Origin: Nitratireductor indicus C115
GTDB lineage: Bacteria; Pseudomonadota; Alphaproteobacteria; Rhizobiales; Rhizobiaceae
Reading direction: 5' to 3'
Length of the DNA stretch: 64,000 bases
Assembly (NCBI RefSeq): GCF_000300515.1
Contig: NZ_AMSI01000007.1
Span: 1-64,000, forward strand
The translations under genes and the position numbers were made by a program. The stretch's first letter is position 1. Each line of letters starts with the position of its first letter. This document shows, one piece after another, positions 60,574 through 64,000 of this stretch. The notes under the pieces are model-generated. The model made no database searches. It worked only from the letters and a program-made list of their open reading frames with translations, and was not told where the DNA came from.

Positions 60574-61538
60574 GGCCGTGCTTCTCCTGTCAGTTCGCGG
60601 ATAACGGCATTGAGGTCATATTGCGGTGCGTAGCCCGTATCCCTGCGAAAAGCCGCATCCGAGATGAGCGGAAAGGTGAGAGGGCTTTCGATGATATCGT
60701 GCACGACGTCATAGCCAGGCACGGCAGCCTTCACGGCCGCCACGATCTCGCTCATCGAGGCGGTGAAACCGTTGACATTGTAGTGGGCGGCAAGCGGTCC
60801 TGGGCTTTCGAGCGCCAGCAATGTGCTGCGCGCGATATCCGCCACATGCATCAGATCGATGCGCTCATCATGGAACTGAACGCTGTGGGCATGGCCCGGT
60901 CGCGCTTGGCTGATGACACCGCTGATCGCACTGGCCGCGCCCCGGTACCAGAGGTCGCCGCCCAGAAGGAGAGCCATCCGCAATCCCACGACGTTCATGC
61001 CGTGGCGGTCCCTGTAATACTGGGCCAGGTCCTCGCCCAGAACCTTGGTCAGCCCATAGAATGTGGTGGGGCGCCGCTCATCGCTTTCATCGACACGCCT
61101 GGCGCCATAAAGAGCAGCCGGCCCGTAGACGACGGTCGAGTCCGACCAGATGACGTGTTCCACGCCTTCGAGATACGCCGCCTCGAGCGTCCTGCGGAAC
61201 CCCTCGACATTGACTTCCATAGCCCGGGCGGCATCCGCATCGCCACTGCGCATCAACCCCTGCGCACCGGAGGCATAGGCAGCATTGGTGACGACAGCGC
61301 CACATCCGCCCTTTGCGATGGCTGCGCGAAGCTCGTCCTGATCCAGCACCGACCCCACGCTTTCATCGAAGCGGCCGGCCAGGTCACCCAGAAGGTCGAC
61401 ATCCATCCTGGGACCGAAAACATGCACCTTCATACCCGCGCCCAGCAGACAGCGAACGATATGCGACCCCACGAAGCCGCGTCCGCCAATGACGAGAACA
61501 GGCTTGCTTCTATCGAATTGGCTAAAGCTGGAGGTCAT
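60570..61538 (-). CDS. NAD-dependent epimerase/dehydratase family protein
   Basis: A 322-residue extended-SDR enzyme. NAD-binding glycine motif VLVIGGRGFVGSHIV at the N-terminus, WSDSTVVYG with the catalytic serine or threonine, and the YGLTKVLGE Y-x-x-x-K pair. Members close to this form oxidise or epimerise uronates and sugars; uronate dehydrogenase is one possible role in an operon with an enolase-superfamily dehydratase, but this is inference. It overlaps the ATPase gene by 17 bp. Confidence 0.85.
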   Translation of the reverse strand: MTSSFSQFDRSKPVLVIGGRGFVGSHIVRCLLGAGMKVHVFGPRMDVDLLGDLAGRFDESVGSVLDQDELRAAIAKGGCGAVVTNAAYASGAQGLMRSGDADAARAMEVNVEGFRRTLEAAYLEGVEHVIWSDSTVVYGPAALYGARRVDESDERRPTTFYGLTKVLGEDLAQYYRDRHGMNVVGLRMALLLGGDLWYRGAASAISGVISQARPGHAHSVQFHDERIDLMHVADIARSTLLALESPGPLAAHYNVNGFTASMSEIVAAVKAAVPGYDVVHDIIESPLTFPLISDAAFRRDTGYAPQYDLNAVIRELTGEARP

Positions 61539-62532
61539 CGCGGATACAGGCCTTGAGATGATTGGGAGCGATCTCGCGCAGCGTGGGAACGGTTTGCGCG
61601 CAATCGTCTATGGCAAAGGGGCAGCGTGTTCTGAAAACACAGCCTGAGGGCGGATTGGCCGGGCTTGGGATTTCTCCCTTGAGAACATGCTTCCTGGCCG
61701 TGACAACACCGGGCGCGGCCTGCAGGAGAGCAGCCGTGTAAGGATGTGCCGGATGCGAATACAAACTCTCCGTCGGCGCCAGCTCCATGACGCGCCCCAG
61801 ATAGAGAACCATCACCCGGTCGGTTATCACCTCCACGACGGACAGGTCATGGCTGATGAACATCAGTGTCAGGCCGAGTTGTTCCTGAAGCCGCTGCAGA
61901 AGATTGATGACCTCCGCCTGAACGGAAACGTCCAGGGCCGAGACGGGTTCGTCCGCGACGATGAAACGGGGAGCCGAAGCCAATGCGCGTGCGATTGCAA
62001 TGCGCTGGCGCTGACCGCCCGAAAACATCCGCGGGTAGCGTTTGAGGTGATCCGCCGAAAGGCCGACCCGCTCCAGCAGGGCTGCGGCCTCCTCTTCGGC
62101 CTGCCGTCCCTTCAGTCCCCGGTGCAGGGCGATCGGTTCGATCAGCGCCTCCCCGATGGTCATTCGCGCGTTCAGGCTGGCAAACGGGTCCTGAAAGACC
62201 ATCTGCATATGCCGCCGGAAGCGGCGCATTTCCGAGGGAGCAAGCGTGCCCAGTTCCTTTCCGTCGAAGGAAACCGAACCCCGAGAGGCTTCGAGCAGCC
62301 GCAGCATGAGGCGTCCGAGCGTGGACTTTCCCGACCCGGACTCTCCGACAACCCCGAGCACCTCACCTGCCGCAATGTCGAGATCGACCCCCTCGACCGC
62401 CCTCAAGAGAGGCTTGGAACCTGAAAGGAAGCCACCGCCGAGATCGAAATATTTCGATACCGCGCGCGCTTGAACGAGAGGCTGTGCCGGCTTGGAGGAA
62501 TCCGACGGCTTCAGGAGTGCATGTGTGGTCAC
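61522..62532 (-). CDS. ABC transporter ATPase, DppF-like (second system)
   Basis: A 336-residue ATPase with Walker A ([11 protein letters not shown]), signature ([15 protein letters not shown]), Walker B (FIVADEPVSALD) and the C-terminal cysteine extension CVFRTRCPFAIDDC. It begins with a GTG at 62532 that overlaps the stop of the DppD-like gene in the pattern GTGA, so translation is coupled; there is no better ATG. Confidence 0.92.
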   Translation of the reverse strand: MTTHALLKPSDSSKPAQPLVQARAVSKYFDLGGGFLSGSKPLLRAVEGVDLDIAAGEVLGVVGESGSGKSTLGRLMLRLLEASRGSVSFDGKELGTLAPSEMRRFRRHMQMVFQDPFASLNARMTIGEALIEPIALHRGLKGRQAEEEAAALLERVGLSADHLKRYPRMFSGGQRQRIAIARALASAPRFIVADEPVSALDVSVQAEVINLLQRLQEQLGLTLMFISHDLSVVEVITDRVMVLYLGRVMELAPTESLYSHPAHPYTAALLQAAPGVVTARKHVLKGEIPSPANPPSGCVFRTRCPFAIDDCAQTVPTLREIAPNHLKACIRDDLQL

Positions 62533-63566
62533 AGCGCAATCTCCTTCCAGCGCAGGCATCTGGTGACATGTCCCGGCGCAGCGTCTTCCAGAACCGGTTC
62601 GACTTCGCGGCAGTCCTGCGCAGCAAACCCGCACCGCGGACTGAACCTGCAACCGGGAGGTGGCGCGAGCGGATTGGGAAGGGTTCCGGGAATGGGCTGC
62701 AGATGATGGCGCTTGCCGTCGGCCGACCGCCCGCTTGGAATGCACTCCAGCAACGCCTTTGTGTAGGGATGGCGTGGCCTCTCCAGAACCTCCGCAACCG
62801 GTCCCTCCTCGACGACCTGACTGGCATACATGACAGCAACGCGATCTGCGATTTCGCCAACCAGCTTCAGGTCGTGGGTGACAAAAATCATAGCCATCCG
62901 CCGCTCCTGCTGGAGCCGCCGCAGAAGGTCGATGATCTGGGCCTGGATCGTGACATCCAGCGCGGTTGTCGGTTCGTCCGCGATCAGGAGCCTCGGGTCG
63001 CAGGCAAGAGCGACGGCAATCATCACCCTCTGCCGCATGCCTCCGGACAGCTGATGCGGATAGGCATCGATGCGGCTTTCGGGATCTGAAATGCCGACCT
63101 TTCGGAGCAGGTCCAGGGCTTTGGCGCGCGCCTGCTTCTTGTCGAGTTTCTGATGGATGCGGATCGGCTCGGCAATCTGGTCGCAGACCGTGAACACCGG
63201 ATTGAGGCTGGACATCGGATCCTGAAAGATCATCGCGATATCCTTGCCCCGGATACGCTCCATGCCGGGATCGGAAAGGGCAAGCAGATCGATCAGTTCA
63301 CCGCCGCGATCGATGAATTCGATGGAGCCCCCGACGACCCGGGCGCTCGTGCGCGCCAGAAGCCGCATCACCGTTAGTCCCGTTACGGACTTTCCCGAAC
63401 CGGATTCCCCCACCACGGCCAGCGTTTCGCCTTCGCCAACGCTCAGGCTGACGCCGTTAACGGCCTTGATCACTCCGGCATCGGTATGGAAATGCGTTTT
63501 CAGGTCCTTTACCGACAGGACTGGCCGCTGCGTTTCCGATGGCACCCCTGCTTCAATCGACGGCAT
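62529..63566 (-). CDS. ABC transporter ATPase, DppD-like (second system)
   Basis: A 345-residue ATPase with Walker A ([11 protein letters not shown]), signature ([15 protein letters not shown]), Walker B ([12 protein letters not shown]) and the cysteine extension CRFSPRCGFAAQDC. I place the start at the ATG at 63566, which overlaps the end of the enolase-superfamily gene by 14 bp; GAGGAGG lies somewhat far (about 13 bases) upstream. Confidence 0.9.
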   Translation of the reverse strand: MPSIEAGVPSETQRPVLSVKDLKTHFHTDAGVIKAVNGVSLSVGEGETLAVVGESGSGKSVTGLTVMRLLARTSARVVGGSIEFIDRGGELIDLLALSDPGMERIRGKDIAMIFQDPMSSLNPVFTVCDQIAEPIRIHQKLDKKQARAKALDLLRKVGISDPESRIDAYPHQLSGGMRQRVMIAVALACDPRLLIADEPTTALDVTIQAQIIDLLRRLQQERRMAMIFVTHDLKLVGEIADRVAVMYASQVVEEGPVAEVLERPRHPYTKALLECIPSGRSADGKRHHLQPIPGTLPNPLAPPPGCRFSPRCGFAAQDCREVEPVLEDAAPGHVTRCLRWKEIAL

Positions 63567-64000
63567 AGCGGGCAACGGCCTCCTCGTCGATTTCGATGCC
63601 GAGGCCCGGCCCTTCCGGAACGGCGATGCAACCACCCTCGACGATGATCGGAGACTTCAGCAACTCGGTCCTGAGCGGATTGTCGCCCAGATCGTATTCG
63701 AGCAGAACAGGCTTGGGGATATTGTCGGCATGCGGAAAAACCGGCAGCGAAGCGATATAGTGCAACGCGGCCGCAAGGCCGACTGCCCCGCCCCAAACAT
63801 GAGGCGAAAGCCGCAGATGGCTGGCATGCGCCAGTTCGGCGATCTTGCGCCCCTGCCAGAACCCACCGCAGAGCGACAGGTCGGGTTGCAGAATATCGGC
63901 GCCACCGCATTCCACGAGACGTTTGAAATCATGAACCGTATAAAGCGCCTCGCCGGCAGCGATGGGCAGGCTCGCCCGCGCACGCAGGCGACCATATCCG
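63553..64000 (-). CDS. enolase-superfamily (mandelate racemase/muconate lactonising) enzyme, truncated by the window
   Basis: Only the C-terminal 148 or so residues are in the window. They include PIAAGEALYT (the barrel strand with the GE of the third metal ligand region), GGADILQPDLSLCGGF with the aspartate of strand 7, SPHVWGGAVG with the histidine of the last strand and a C-terminal IDEEAVARY. This pattern fits the mandelate racemase subgroup, which includes many sugar-acid dehydratases. As first visible gene of the ABC operon it suggests an acid sugar as imported compound. Confidence 0.85.
   Translation of the reverse strand, partial: GYGRLRARASLPIAAGEALYTVHDFKRLVECGGADILQPDLSLCGGFWQGRKIAELAHASHLRLSPHVWGGAVGLAAALHYIASLPVFPHADNIPKPVLLEYDLGDNPLRTELLKSPIIVEGGCIAVPEGPGLGIEIDEEAVARYAVD

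Noticed and set aside
1-64000. CRISPR arrays, tRNA or rRNA genes, insertion sequences, integrases and attachment repeats
   Set aside because: None was visible on reading both strands. The region looks accessory from its gene content, but I found no mobility genes or flanking repeats to support a defined island.

Overview
The window reads as a gene-dense accessory (catabolic) region of an alphaproteobacterium, most likely of the Hyphomicrobiales/Rhizobiales (a Brucella/Ochrobactrum- or Phyllobacterium-like genome). That is inference from GC content (about 60% by eye), from the mix of TRAP, dipeptide-type and ribose-type transporters each next to its own regulator, and from the protein family types. 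I see no rRNA, tRNA, insertion sequence, integrase or CRISPR array. Almost all DNA is coding, in blocks that each look like 'regulator + transporter + catabolic enzymes'.

Layout. (1) 1-8.9 kb: a cupin, a TPP-dependent acetolactate-synthase-like enzyme and a KstD-like flavoprotein on the minus strand, divergent from a GntR/FCD regulator followed by tcuA-tcuB (tricarballylate oxidation) and a YbfB/YjiJ-type MFS carrier. (2) 8.8-15.1 kb, minus strand: a TRAP transporter followed by degradative HMG-CoA reductase (mvaA) and HMG-CoA lyase (mvaB), i.e. a mevalonate uptake and degradation operon, preceded by a LacI regulator. (3) 15.3-26.5 kb: a ceramidase-like protein, an IlvD/Edd sugar-acid dehydratase, a complete dipeptide-type ABC importer and an RraA-type aldolase on the minus strand; divergent from them an SDR and an FAH-family hydrolase that match the last two steps of the 2-keto-3-deoxy-L-fuconate pathway. 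(4) 26.9-29.0 kb: tehA and a GlxA-type regulator, convergent. (5) 29.6-37.4 kb: a ribose-type ABC importer, a LacI regulator, a Gfo/Idh/MocA dehydrogenase and a PfkB kinase in one operon. (6) 37.4-42.8 kb: an NCS2 permease and nicF-nicX-nicD-nicE, the lower (2,5-dihydroxypyridine to fumarate) half of nicotinate degradation, with a TetR regulator. (7) 42.9-53.6 kb: eight mostly uncharacterised envelope genes on the minus strand (ClpP-like exported protein, Sel1-repeat membrane protein, DUF4892/OmpA protein and others), next to a divergent LuxR/NarL-type response regulator and a hybrid histidine kinase. (8) 53.8-64 kb: a second acetolactate-synthase-like enzyme, a GntR regulator, and a second dipeptide-type ABC system with RidA, an NAD-dependent epimerase/dehydratase and a truncated enolase-superfamily dehydratase.

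The strongest candidate for something undescribed is block 7. A 16-bp imperfect inverted repeat (TAGTGC-N4-GYNNTA) occurs four times and only where a promoter would be expected: in front of the response regulator, in front of the first gene of the divergent cluster, and at two internal points of that cluster. Two of these minus-strand promoters remain about 70% identical for roughly 40 bp and place the repeat about 120 bp before the start codon. This suggests one dedicated two-component regulon for an envelope module. Block 3 is the second candidate: a sugar-acid pathway in which an IlvD/Edd dehydratase takes the usual place of an enolase-family dehydratase, together with a ceramidase-fold protein that keeps its zinc ligands but lacks the catalytic serine.

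All homology statements come from reading translated sequence; no database search was run.
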